64,000 nucleotides of DNA from assembly GCA_938743325.2 (NCBI GenBank), contig OW568885.1, positions 1 to 64,000 on the forward strand, in the 5' to 3' direction. This document shows positions 43,601 to 55,036 of this stretch, one piece after another. Position 1 is the first letter of the stretch. Each line of letters begins with the position of its first letter. The DNA comes from Pycnococcus provasolii (lineage: Eukaryota > Chlorophyta > Pseudoscourfieldiophyceae > Pseudoscourfieldiales > Pycnococcaceae). The position numbers and the translations under genes are program-made. The notes beneath the pieces were generated by a model, which worked only from the letters and a program-made list of their open reading frames with translations, did not search any database and was not told the DNA's origin.

Positions 43601-46600
43601 GCAGATTGTACAGTACTGCTTTGGCAGCGTGCGCCCCGAGGGTTCTCCAGAGCCACCGTACACGGCGCAGTACTCGGGCGTGCGATTGATACGGACTCTA
43701 CACAAGCTCAAGCCAGGCTGGCTCGCGGAGCAGACTGGTGTGGTGACGGAGCTACGCAAGCGCTGGATCATTCTCGCACAATTTCTCGAGCAGCTGAACG
43801 AGAATCAGCGCCCTGAGGATGTGGTGAAGTATGGCCGTCTTCCGCTGCACTTCAAGGAGGGCCGATGGATCCTGAAAATGCTCGTGGACACGGTGCGCTG
43901 CAATCACAGCCGTAACCTGCGTCTCATCATCGACATCGTGCGCGCTGTGGGGTCGTCCGTGGGGACGGGCCTCGCGGGCATTCGCGCAGAGGCGAAGGGC
44001 AAAGAGCGGGAGTTCATTCCGAGCGGTCCCGGACTTCTGCCAGACTTGACATTTCTGCACGTATTCTTCCGCGAGATTGCGGAGGAGTGGGATGCAAAGG
44101 ATCGTGCGGACGTGTTGCAGTATGTGCTGATGTTCGCGAAGGAGTCGATTGCGTTGTCAAAGAAAGGAACGCCGCACCAGTTCCACATCGCCAGGCTGAT
44201 CGACGTGCTCGTGCTTCCGATGCTGGAGACGGCGAGCGCAAGGGGCGACATCAACGTGGTGGTGAATCAGGAGTCGGTGAAGTACATCATGCAGAATATC
44301 CTAGGATCGGAGGATGCTTCTTCGGCGGCTGCAGCCCCATCGGCGGGCGGCGACGACGACAAGGCTGGAGAGGCTGCTCCCGTGGTACCTACGACTGCTG
44401 TTACGGCTGGAGGACGCGACTTCGAGGAGGTGCTTCGCATACAACTGCTTCGGCTATCGACGCTCCTGATTCGCACGATTCCAAATGCGCTCACACCGCA
44501 TCGGCGAGAGTTGCTTCGTTTTGGATGGGAGCATCTCAAGGGAAACGACCCGCTCGCCGTGAGTGGACAGTGGGCGTTCTTAAATGTTGCACACTTCATC
44601 AGCACGTATCAGATGCCTGAGAAGCAGGTTGTACAAGTGTTTTATGTACTTGTCCGGACTTCGCAACCCGAAGCAAGGGAGCTTGTTCGCTGTGCACTTG
44701 ATGTGCTGACTCCCGCACTTGTTGAGCGCCTTCCGCAGCCGGATCCTTCGAAATACCCGATATGGATTCACTGCGCAAAGAAAATATCTGTGGATGAAGG
44801 ACACAATCTCTCTCATCTCGTTCATATTTGGCAGCTCGTGACTCGCCACGCAGATCTCTTTTACCCAAGCCGAGCCCAGTTTGTTGCCCAGATCATCAAT
44901 TCACTCAGTCGCCTTGGATTACCACAGAGCTCATCAGGCGAGAACCGACGCCTTGCGCTTGACCTTGTTGAACTCGTCCTGCGTTGGGAGGCTAAAGCGA
45001 AAGCTGAAGAGGAAGTAAAATCGGTAGAAATGCAAAACAAACCTGGTGCAGAGGCGATCGGTATGGACGTCGATGCTCCGGAGGATGAAGCGGACAAGAA
45101 AGATAGGGATGATTCGGCTCCTGCACTTGGCGAAGCCGGGAAAGATGCCGTGGCAGGTGTCGAAGGTGATCCTGCGCAAAATGCAGACTCTAGATTAGGA
45201 ATGCCACGATCCACGTCGATACGATATTTCCGTCTCACGTCGAGCATGACAGAGCTCATCATCAACTTTCTTACACGTATGGCTTTCATTGCAACTGAGC
45301 AACGCAGCTCGTCGGATCGTGAGTTGCGTGCGCTAAAGCCGCACGCTCTTCGCTTGTTAAAGACGGCGCTTAAGCTCTGGCCGCAGCGTGGCGATTTCCA
45401 TTTCGCTTACTTAGAGCGACTGATGACTCAGGTACGGCAGCAGCAGGCGCAGCAGCAGGCGCAGCAGGCACAACAGGCTCGTCAATCGGGGGTGGCAGCT
45501 GTGATTCCGCCCCCTGATATGCACCCCGCCCTCGTCACAGGAGTTGAGATTTTGTATTATTTCGTCACAGAGCACCCGAAGGGATTCGTTCCTGCGAACA
45601 CAGATTTGATTGTGTTAGCGATCAGCTCGTGCTTTATCACGCAGAGCAAAGCGGCGCAGCAGCTCCTTTGCAAGATGCTTAAGCAAATTTACGTCACATT
45701 CCCACCAGGTGTGGCTGATTCTCCCGCGCTTGCTATTCATCGCAAGGTGGAAGAGATCATCACAAAATATATCATCACTGCTTCCGGGGCTGGGAATTCC
45801 GCCCAGCAAATACTCTCTGGAGTTGCATGCGCGCTACGCGTTCTGGAAAACCTTGCGGAGGAGTTTCCTTCGTACTCTGACCAATTCTTGGTGGCGCTTG
45901 TTAAAATGCTGTTCCAGTATGCAAGCGACCTATCACAAAATCAGAGCGATCCACGACCTCATCACGTGGAAACGGATGGTGCGCGCTCGCAGTCAAGCCC
46001 GTACACGGTCATCCGGCTAGCGCTGAAGGTGGCTTCGAAGCGTGTTCTGAGGAATCCCGAGCAGAAGAAGATGTACCTGCAGGCTATGGTTCTCCTCATC
46101 ACCGACAAGAATACTGACCCTCTTGTTCATTTGATGATCTTGGAGTGTGTTCATGAGTGGATTCTTCCATATATCGAGAACGCGAAGAAAGCCCGTTTAG
46201 CGCCACCTCCGCAGCCGCAGACAGGCACTGAGACGCTAGCAATCACATCAGCTGATGATGCAAAGAATGCAGAGCAAGGTGGCAACGAGGATGCAAAAGC
46301 TGCAACAGCAGGTGGCGAAGACCAAGAGGATACCCCTACGGACGCGGCTGCTACGGCAGAGCTGGATGCGGCGGCGACTGAGAAAGTGCCGGACGATGCT
46401 AAGAAAAGTGAGGGTGATGCGGAGATGGTAGATGCGCCAGTAAAGGCTGAAGCAGGAGCTGATGCCGGCGAGACGCCCGCCGCAACAAACGATCAAACGC
46501 AGAGCGCGATTGTAGCAGTTGATGGTAGCACGGCCGGAGCGCAAGCAAACAACGAAGTACAGGAGCAAGCGAAGGTGGATTCAGATGGACTTGCACCCGG

Positions 46601-49600
46601 CCTGAAGATCAACGAAACAATTCTCTTCTTCCAGCGTCTAGCTCAACTCGAACGTTCCGGGAACGTTGGTTCTGTGCATGGCCCGAAATGGGAGGAAAAG
46701 TTTCTGGACATGATATACATGTTGTGCTCGAAAGACGATGGTGAGGACGAATATGCGAGCAAACTCGAGGCGTCAGAAGGCGGAACGGTTGTGAAGCCTC
46801 AGGCTGTTCTTGATCGAGAGCAGCTACGTGTGGAGCTGTATCAGAAGGTTGAATGCTTGTTCCTTCTCGGCTTGAGAGCGCGCAATCCGGATACACGACA
46901 CAAATATTTTGCCTTGCATCATTCGCACATCGGCCAGAATCTCTTTGCACGCCTGCAGTACATCATCTACGAGCAAGATTGGGAAGCGCTCGCTGGCACA
47001 TTCTGGCTGCAACAGGGCATTGATGTGCTCCTTGCAATACTCATAGAAGATGAAGGGATTGCACTTGCACCCAACAGCGCGCATATGCCGTGCGCGCCGC
47101 CGCCTCAGGCGAAGGTTGATTCGGCGTCGGCGACAAAAGATGGCGCTGATCCGCAGACTGAAAAGCAGGGCGACAAAGAAAAGGAAGATGAGAAGCAGAA
47201 GGAGAAAGAAAAGGAGAAGGAGAAGGAGAAGGAGAAGGAGAAGGAGAAAGAAAAGGAGAAGGAGACTCCTTCTCGCAGGTCGAGGAGCAGGAGGTCGGCC
47301 GCTTCACAGAAAGAGAAGGTCGAGGAACCTCCCGTTGTCGAAGAGGAGGCTCCTGCCGCTAAACAGGAGATAGAGATACCCGAAGAGGCGCGTGCTCTGC
47401 TCAAATGCCACGCATCGTTTCTGAAACGCGCGGGTGCACTTCGCGTCAAGGACCTCGTTCGACCGCTCCGCGAGATGGCCCATGCCGACGTCTCTATCGC
47501 ATACCACATCTGGGTGATTCTCTTCCCCATCGTATGGGCAACGTTGCAGAAGGAGGAGCAGGTGATATTGGCAAAGCCTATCATCACGCTGCTGAGCAAG
47601 GAATTCCACCAGAGGCAGCGGCACCTGCGGCCAAACGTCGTGCAGGCACTTCTCGAGGGCGTTTCACTAAGTCAGCCGCAGCCTAAGATCCCCTCAGAGC
47701 TCATCAAGTTCATCGGCAAGACGTACAACGCTTGGCACATTTCCATTCCACTGCTTGAGTCCCACGTGATGCTGTTTCCGACAGAGATTCGATGCTTCGA
47801 CGCACTGGCGGAGCTGTACCACCTTCTTGGGGAAGATGACATCCTCTTCGGGCTGTGGAAGCGCCGCGCGCGCTTTCCCGAGACGCGTCAGATTCTGACG
47901 CTTGTGCAGCACGGCCTTCTTCCGCGCGCGCAGGAGGTTCTCGAGGACATGCTGTCGAAGCACCAGGGCAGCCAGCTCCCGCAGGGTCCTCACAAGGCTG
48001 AGATTGTGCTTTGGGAGGACCAGTGGGTGGAGACGGCGAGGCAGCTGAACCAGTGGGAGATGCTTGCGGACTTCGCCAAGGAGGTGGACCACCACGAGCT
48101 GCTGATGGATAGCCTGTGGAAAGTGTCGGACTGGCAGAAGCTGAAGAATGACGTTCTTCCGCGCGCCACGGCGCAGGTGGAGGAGACACCTCACCTGATG
48201 ATGGTACGCGCGTGTACGAGCCTGTCACACAACAGCGTCCCTCACGCCGAGCAGAGCGCCAAGCACGGGATGATTCTCGCTCTGCAGCGCTGGTGGCAGC
48301 TGCCCGAGTTGAGCATGTGCAGTCACATTCCGCTGCTGCACACGTTCCAGCGGCTGATGGAGCTGCAGGAAAGTGCGAGGGTTATTGAGGAGCTGCACGA
48401 GAGTTCGCGCGCGCTCCAAGAGGCTGGCCCGCAAGCGGCTCGTTCGCACGCCTACGTGATTAAGGACATTCTCGAGACGTGGCGGCTGCGCACGCCAAAT
48501 GTGTGGGACTCTCTTGCGGACTGGAGTGATCTCATGCACTGGCGCAATCACAGCTACGATAATGTGATCAACGCGGCTAAGAACATCTATCAGCACCCGC
48601 AGATGCACCCGCAAATGGCGCAGCTGGGCTTCAAGGACAAGGCGTGGAGTGTGAACACTCTTGCTTCTGTTGCACGGCAGCAGGGTCTTTGCGAAGTTTC
48701 CGTTGACGTTGTGAACAAAATGTACGGCTTTGTGGATATGGTGGTGACGGAAGCTTTCGTCAAAATCCAGGGACAGGCGGAGGCATATTTGGAGATGCCA
48801 AATGAGCTGAGCACCGGATTGCAGCTGCTCAACTCCACTAGCCTCGACTACTTCTCTGACGCGGATAAGGCTGAGATTTTTCGCCTAAAGGGATGTTTCC
48901 TGGAGAAGCTGAATCGCTACGATGAAGCTAATAAGGCGTTCTCCACTGCGATCAACATGAACAAGGTGCTGCATAGCGGTTGGGTGTCGTGGGGCTGCTT
49001 CTGCGATCGTATGCATCAGCAGAATACCGGTTCGATGATCATGAGCCCGCCACCTCCGCCGAGCTCAAACTCAGGCCCTCCTCCTCCACCACCTCCGCCA
49101 CCTCTTCAACCGCCTCCCAACGCGACGTGGCTCGAGCTAGCGGTGACATGCTTTCTGATGAGCGTGGCAACTGGCTCGCGTATTGGGCGTCACTATCTGC
49201 CGCGCACCTTGCATCTGCTCAGCTTTGACGCAGAGTCGGCGAGCCCCGCTCAAGCCTTTAGCTCGCGTGCAGTTGAGTGCCCGGTTTGGTCGTGGATGCC
49301 GTGGATGTCGCAGCTTCTTCACACGCTTCTCTGGCCACATGGACCGACGGCGATGAAAGAGCTCTTGCAGCGCATTGTCCCTCACCACGCGCAGGCCATC
49401 TACTTCCAAATGCGAACACTGATGGTTGAGCAGCAGGAGCTTCACCACCAAGCGAAGAAGGAGCTCGCCGAGGCGAAAAGGAAGGTAGACGAAGCGCAGA
49501 AGGAGGGACAACCATTCAATCAGGCTGTCCTGAAGGTCCTGGAGGATCGCGCCGCGCAAGTCGAGCGCATGGTGCAGCCTGCATTGGATTGCGTGCGAGG

Positions 49601-51908
49601 CGTTCACGAAACGATCCGAAAGCATCATTTTCTCCTTGTCCTTGAGGTGGAGCAGCTCATCAAGGAGCTTTCAAGCCGCTTTTCCCCCGGACCCGAGGAG
49701 CGCCTGCTGCAGATTGTGCACGCGCTTCTGAACAAGTGCTGGAAGGCCTATCCGCAGACGACGAGCGTGCCAAGCATTCTGAAGCGCGATCTGCAGGGCA
49801 TCTGCGATGTGATATTCAACGACGAGAGGACGAGCGCTTCGAGGCGGTTCAACGCTCGATACCGCGAGCGATTTGAGAACGATCTTCTCCCTCGCGATTC
49901 CTCGGGGAACCCGAAGGAGAGCTTCCCAACGACGCTCGACGAGCTCACGAGTCGCCTGAAGTGGTGGCGCACGACGCTTCGTGCGGATGTCGACTGGCTG
50001 TTCCCGCACGACCTGATGCTGGAGAGGGAGGCGCCGAATCTCGCGGCGATGCAGCCTCAGTTTTTGGACATGCCAAGCAATCTCGTGAATTTGGAGTCGG
50101 ACTTCGACCCGTATCGTCCGCATCGCCTGGCGATGATTGGGCGAACGGTGAGCATCTCACGTCGCGACTGTCAGGCTGATCGTCGACTGGAGTTTGTGGG
50201 CATGGATGGAAAGACGCAGCTGTTCTTGGTGCAAGCGACACGAAATACGCGCCGTGACGAGCGCATGAGCCTGCTGCTTCGTCAGGTGAACGGCCTTTTG
50301 GATCGATGCAAGGAGAGCCGACGTCGTCATCTGAATTTCCGCGTTCCGTTGATTGTTCCAATATACGGCGGTGCGAATCTTATCAGCCGCCTTGTGGAGG
50401 ACGACGAGAGCTACGCAACTCTCGGTGAGGCGTACGAGGTGAACTGTGCTCGCTATGGTCGCGAGTCAGATTTGCCCATCAAGCACTTCGTCCAGCGATT
50501 CACGCAATTGCAGAATATGCAAAATACGGCGAAGGAGATTATCATGAAGGCGGAAGAAGAGGCTGCGGCTAAGAAAAGGAAGAAGGCGGCGGAGGAGGAG
50601 GGTGGAGAAGGTGGCAAGGTTGCAGCAGAGATGCCCAAAGGAGATGATGCTGAGAAGAAGGAGGAGGAGGGAGAGAAGGACAAGGAGGAGGAGGAGGAGG
50701 ATGCTCAGAAGGAAAAGGAGGAGGATGCTGAGAAGGACGAGGGCAAGGAAGCCGGAGAAGGTGAGGAGAAGAAAGAACCTGAGAACGCAGACGCGGCACA
50801 GGATGCTGCCGACGCCGACGCCGACGCCGATGCCGATGCCGATGCCGATGCCAAAGCCACGGCGGCTACCGAAGGCGATGATGCCAAGCCGATGGAAACG
50901 GATCAAAAGGAAAGTGGTGACGGCAAAGCGAAGGATGCTGATGAGACGGAGAAGGAGAAGGATGCTGGCGACACGACCACGACGACTGGTAAGGCTGAGG
51001 AACCGGGAGCGGGAGCGGGAGCAAGCGCGGCAGCGGCGCCAGCAAACGACGATAGTGCGGCACAAGCAGAGGCGCTTGCGGCGGCGCAGGCTATCTCTCA
51101 GCAGGAGCCACGTCTTCACGCCTTTGAGGAGGTTACAAGACAGGTTGTGAGCGAGAACGTCTTCAGCCAGTACATGTACAAGACACTGCCAACGTGCAAT
51201 CATCTCTGGAGCTTCAAGCGATCCTTTCTGGCACACTACGCGCTCAGCGCGGTAGCTGGTCATCTCCTGAAGATTGGATACCGCACGCCGACGCGCCTTC
51301 TCTTTGCGCGAAGCAGTGGAGCGGTGCTGCAGGCGGACTTCTACCCCAACTATGGCGCGGACGGCTTGCTCGAGAACGCGGAGGCGGTTCCTTTCAGATT
51401 GACGAGGAACTTGCACACGTTTTTGACGCCGTTTGGCGTGGATGGTGGAATGGCTGTTGCAATTGGTGCCGCGGCGCAGGCCATCCTTCAGTCTCACAGC
51501 TGCGCGAACAGTCGATTCGCCTTGCTCTTCAGGGACGAGCTGTGCATGTGGCGCAGCCCGACGTGGTCAACCTTGACATCCAGTGTTCTCACCGATCCGA
51601 GTGTGACACCACTGCCGAGGGTGAAATATTTGCTGCCTGGCGTGAATGGCCTGAAAGACGCCGTGCACCAGAATGCGAGCGGTGCGGTGACAAGAGCGCG
51701 CAGTCTCGATCCCGTGCAGTACATGGGACCGTCGAGCGGCGTGGAAGAGAGTCCCAGTAGCAATAAGCGCAAACGAACGAGCGAGAGCTCTGCAGCGAGC
51801 AAAGAGACAAACGCACGCATGGAAGGTGGCGCGGTGAAGCTGATCCGGCAGGCTGTGCACCCGCGATGTTTAAGCCATATGGAGCCCGTCTGGCACCCTT
51901 GGTTGTAA
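37673..51908 (+). CDS. TRA1: TRRAP/Tra1-like pseudokinase, copy B
   Basis: Second copy of the SAGA/NuA4 activator-binding scaffold. Exons 37673-37832 and 38248-51908 join in frame to 4,606 residues. The N-terminus is Ala/Pro-rich, then HEAT repeats, the FAT region, the PI3K-like domain and a FATC end (MEPVWHPWL). The catalytic-loop equivalent reads IGYRTPTR in place of GDRHxxN, so kinase activity is not expected. PFRLTRNLHTFLTPFGVDG matches the corresponding segment of animal TRRAP. Compared with copy A it has its own low-complexity inserts: acidic Ala/Glu stretches (46230-46600), a Lys/Glu run (47160-47270), a Pro run (49040-49115) and a long Glu/Lys/Asp/Ala stretch (50540-51090) inside the kinase-like domain. 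About 40 percent of its length is nearly identical to copy A in discrete tracts. Confidence 0.95.
37833..38247 (+). other. Intron 1 of TRRAP copy B
   Basis: This 415-base phase 1 intron has donor CAAG|GTACGTTC and acceptor GGAACAG|GT. It contains (CG)n, (CA)n and (TG)n runs. Its position and phase equal those of the copy A intron, although intron sequences and lengths are unrelated, so the intron predates the duplication. Confidence 0.85.
38946..39386 (+). repeat. TRRAP identity tract 1, copy B side
   Basis: Partner of 16803-17243, in inverted orientation. The encoded residues are about 287-434 of copy B. A single residue change (E versus Q in the GKRxDVDE stretch) is apparent in the protein. 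Confidence 0.9.
41236..44547 (+). repeat. TRRAP identity tract 2, copy B side
   Basis: Partner of 11123-14440, 3,312 bases, residues about 1050-2154 of copy B. Both edges fall inside exon 2: similarity begins at QILATVI and stops abruptly after FGWxHLKGND. Confidence 0.92.
47410..48387 (+). repeat. TRRAP identity tract 3, copy B side
   Basis: Partner of 7751-8728. It begins directly after the copy B-specific Lys/Glu-rich insertion and ends where the copies diverge again after LQESARVI. Confidence 0.9.
49627..50233 (+). repeat. TRRAP identity tract 4, copy B side
   Basis: Partner of 5911-6517, same length, inverted orientation. One apparent protein change is H versus L in HHFxLVLEVEQ. Confidence 0.9.
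51167..51554 (+). repeat. TRRAP identity tracts 5 and 6, copy B side
   Basis: Partner of 5082-5469: 51167-51248 and 51344-51554 are near-identical to copy A. The segment between them keeps similar residues but different codons, showing real divergence. Confidence 0.85.
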
Positions 51909-52295
51909 TAGTATTTTAAATATAAACACGTTTTGTGCAACATATCAATTGATAGTTTATCATAGCGGAGGGGGGTTTAGCGGAAGGTGTTTTTTGGATG
52001 ATATTGCTTGATTTTTTCCCCCGCCTTCCTACTAGACTAACCTTAAGGTTAGTACTACGATAGGGGGAGGGCAAGGTGGGAGGGCAATCGGGAATTGAAA
52101 CCCCGAATATCATCCACGTTTCTGTACCCTACCTGCTCTCTGCTCTCTCCTCCGTGCCCACCCCCGTTTGCTTTCTTCCCTGGCACCTGGAGGCGGAGTT
52201 GGTTCAAGTTCATTTCAAACTTCTCTCGGCCAGATTTATCCCACTTCGAATCTTTCCCTCCGAGTTTCTCTCTCTCTCTGCTCAAGGTTCGCTCC
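51909..52295. promoter_or_regulatory. Intergenic region, TRRAP copy B to PrimPol
   Basis: This 387-base gap holds the 3' end of TRRAP copy B and the PrimPol promoter. CCCCGAA occurs at 52101-52107 and a C/T-rich leader runs up to the start codon. A short palindromic CCTTAAGG is at about 52042. Confidence 0.45.
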
Positions 52296-53966
52296 ATGGC
52301 TGCTCCTGCTCCTACCCAACACGGTACGGTGCCAGTGTCAGCTCCTGCTCCTAGTAATGACTCGTCATTCTACGGCGCTTCGTCCGGCTCCGCGTCAACA
52401 AAGTCTTGGGCTACTCATCGCATGATGGACTACGACGACGTCATCGAGAACCTGCGCATCATCAAAAAGAGAAGACGGCTCGCGAGAAGCTCGTACCTCG
52501 AAGCGCGCGCGCACGAGTACCGCGAGTTCCCGAGGCTCGACCTCGCCAAGGCGTACGCGGCGCACTTGAAGTGGAAGCCCGCGCAAACAGGACGCGCGCA
52601 CGCCAACAACCAAGACGACTCGCAGGAACTGAAGCTGTTCGCGAGACAAACGCCAGAAGACGGAACGAGGAGATTCGCCGCGGCGACCAGGAGAGGCGCG
52701 TGCGAAAGGGCGATGGCGGAACCGCCAGAAAGAAGGCACTTCTACGAACTACTCGAATCCGACGAAGGGGACGCGCAAGCACAGCTAAGGAGCCAGTGCC
52801 ACGCCTTCTTGGATGTCGAGTTTGCTCGTGACGAACGGAGCGCTCGCGTTGGCGAGCCATGTGCGGACAACGTCGGAGACAGACTCGTTGACGACGTGGT
52901 TAGGCGCATGCAGGCGCACGCACAACGAACCCTTGGGTGCCAGTTCGCGCGCGTGTACGAGCTTGACAGCTCGACGACGACGAAGTTCTCAAGGCACCTC
53001 ATCATGCAGCTGCCAGCACCTCGCATGTTCCGGTCCGCCAGGCATGTCGGGCCGTTTGTGCGTGAGGCGCTCGCGACAAATTCAGAGCCGTCACTTGTGG
53101 CACCAGAGCCATCCGCAGACGCGGGCAAAAGCATCGTGGACATGGGCGTGTACACGCGCAATCGTATGTTCCGCACGTGCTTCAGCCGCAAATTTGGAAA
53201 GAACAAGGCACCTCTCGCGCTGACGCGGCGCTTCGACGGTCCAGGCTTGCTCGCATCGGCGGATACGGCACGACGGGCGCCTGCTCACATGCACCCACTG
53301 GGCGGTGTCGCTGATGCAGCAACGTCAACGACGCCGGATGCTGGAGACTGTCTCGTTTGGCTTGAGCTTCTCGCCTCACGACCTACCGGACGGCTTGATC
53401 CTAACCCCATTGCGCCACCACTGGAGCAACATCAACATCAGAGGCATCTCGACAACAATGGCGGCAACGGCGGTGGTCCGCCAAAGGCGTCCGGCTATGC
53501 GACGATGCCGTTCCCGGACGTGGAGGCTTTTCTGCTCGAGGTTTGCAGACGCAAGGCGCCTCAGAGTAGTCCACGCGTACGCAGCTGGGCGCTGTTCGCG
53601 GACAACGACGCTCGTCGTGACATGCTCGTTGTTAACATCGACGGTCATCGCTACTGCGAGAACGTTGGACGTCAGCACAAAAGCAATGGAGTATACTATG
53701 TGGTGGACTACAAAATCGACGCATACACGCAGCGATGTTATGATGCTGACTGCCGGGGATTCCGGGCACCAGCGATGCCCCTTCCCGAGTCGCTGCGCCG
53801 TGGCGGTTGCTCGGAACCTTCATCCTTGGCGGTTGCCCCTTCCCGAGAATGCTGGGACTCGGAGGAGGCGGCGCTGCCGCCGCGCCGAGCCGCCGACCTG
53901 GCGGCGAGCGATGCGACGCAGCCCAAGCGCTACCGTCTGGTCGCGCCGTCGCGCTTTGTTGCGTAA
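52296..53966 (+). CDS. PRIMPOL: PrimPol DNA primase-polymerase
   Basis: PrimPol re-primes replication forks past lesions and can extend DNA; in animals it acts in nucleus and mitochondria. The 556-residue protein keeps all archaeo-eukaryotic primase motifs: motif I DVE (D173, E175 in FLDVEFA), motif II SRH (S232, H234 in KFSRHLI) and motif III with D282 in VDMGVYTRNRMFR. The C-terminal zinc knuckle has C454, H461, C481 and C486, with the same spacing (C-x6-H-x19-C-x4-C) as the human protein. The start at 52296 was chosen because the open frame upstream reads through C/T-rich leader; the MMDY at about 52425 is another option. A short acidic ECWDSEEAALP near the end could stand in for the RPA-binding motif, a weak guess. 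Confidence 0.95.
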   Translation: MAAPAPTQHGTVPVSAPAPSNDSSFYGASSGSASTKSWATHRMMDYDDVIENLRIIKKRRRLARSSYLEARAHEYREFPRLDLAKAYAAHLKWKPAQTGRAHANNQDDSQELKLFARQTPEDGTRRFAAATRRGACERAMAEPPERRHFYELLESDEGDAQAQLRSQCHAFLDVEFARDERSARVGEPCADNVGDRLVDDVVRRMQAHAQRTLGCQFARVYELDSSTTTKFSRHLIMQLPAPRMFRSARHVGPFVREALATNSEPSLVAPEPSADAGKSIVDMGVYTRNRMFRTCFSRKFGKNKAPLALTRRFDGPGLLASADTARRAPAHMHPLGGVADAATSTTPDAGDCLVWLELLASRPTGRLDPNPIAPPLEQHQHQRHLDNNGGNGGGPPKASGYATMPFPDVEAFLLEVCRRKAPQSSPRVRSWALFADNDARRDMLVVNIDGHRYCENVGRQHKSNGVYYVVDYKIDAYTQRCYDADCRGFRAPAMPLPESLRRGGCSEPSSLAVAPSRECWDSEEAALPPRRAADLAASDATQPKRYRLVAPSRFVA

Positions 53967-55036
53967 CTCGATTGGATTCGCCCAGGCGCGCCTTAGTTGT
54001 AAATGAAAGTTTTTTTTTGATGCAGAAATTCGTCTGTCGTGCCAAAAACCACGAAAATCTCTCTCAGCCGGGGATCCGTAGTAGGACAGTTTCCCTTGTC
54101 CAGATCCTCGCGGGATCCCGCTCGGGATCCCGCTCGAGCCGAATGCGATATTGCAATGGCGGCACACATTTGCCGACGTCTCCCTCGCGTGGGGAGGTCC
54201 TGGAAGTCCCTTTGACGCACGTCTAAATGCCCAAACGCGGAGCATTCGAAGCGCCCGCGAACCTCGCAACGACGTCCGACTGGTCCGAGCGCTGCCGCCG
54301 ATGTGCGGTGTGCCGCCGTGGGGCTCGACTTCGCAGACGAGAACGTTAATCGTGAGCACAAATCGAATGGCGTGTACTACGTCGTGGATTGGCGCATAGA
54401 TGCGTTCGCCCAAAGATGCTATGATGCTTGTGGGAGCAAGGGGAAGTTGACCTTAAGAATGGTCACAAGGTTAAGGGAGTTAGATGGAATCCATTTGGCC
54501 GCACCGCCTTGAGTACGTTCCCACGGACATTAACCAACCCGGCAGATCCACTGTCGCGGATCGTCGGAGGCTTGACACAGGAGCGCACGCGCCACCTCAA
54601 CTCCGAGGATATGCTCAGGTGGTGCGCGGTGGCCGGATATCGCCCGACCGTCGTTCCGGCTATCTTTCCTCCGGTGCCAGTGAACCAAGCATGAATCCTG
54701 GCACACTTCCCAACTCTCCTCCCCGCCCCCCCCCTAATCACGAATAACCAAACCAAACACGTAAACACATTAACAATACCTTTAAGGTCTCTTACAATCT
54801 CTGCCGCCCAGCGGTATGATGTGCACCTCGCGCTGAGCGAAAGGGAAGCGCTGATGAAGGCATGGCCAACATCGAGCAGCGACCTTAATGTGATGAAGCC
54901 GGGGAGATATTGCACGAGCGCTCCCTATCTCCACTCACGGATGAGTGTGTGCGAGTTATCGACACCAACTCCAGAAGGGTTTGAAAAAAAACAATCGTAA
55001 ACTTGTAAGATAACTAACTCCTAACATCATAACATT
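53967..55036. other. Intergenic region with PrimPol remnant
   Basis: This 1,070-base gap holds short tandem copies of CGGGATCCCGCT (about 54110-54140), the PrimPol-like fragment at 54333-54433, and an open frame at 54428-54694 with no recognised domain. The rest shows nothing recognisable. Confidence 0.5.
54333..54433 (+). pseudogene. Degenerate second copy of the PrimPol zinc-knuckle segment
   Basis: About 100 bases encode HKSNGVYYVVD, then RIDAFAQRCYDA, closely matching PrimPol residues 461-485, about 640 bases upstream. Many differences from the intact gene are at third codon positions, so the copy was under protein-level selection for some time after the duplication. The first zinc-binding Cys is absent and the last Cys pair is one residue closer. 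No other PrimPol motif is seen nearby, so it is a fragment rather than a gene. Confidence 0.75.

Noticed and set aside
53305-54006. Arg/Ser-rich open frame overlapping the 3' half of PrimPol
   Set aside because: It is an out-of-frame shadow of the PrimPol coding sequence, whose zinc-knuckle frame is clearly the real one.
54428-54694. 88-codon open frame after the PrimPol remnant
   Set aside because: No domain is recognised and it overlaps the decayed fragment in another frame; kept only as a note.
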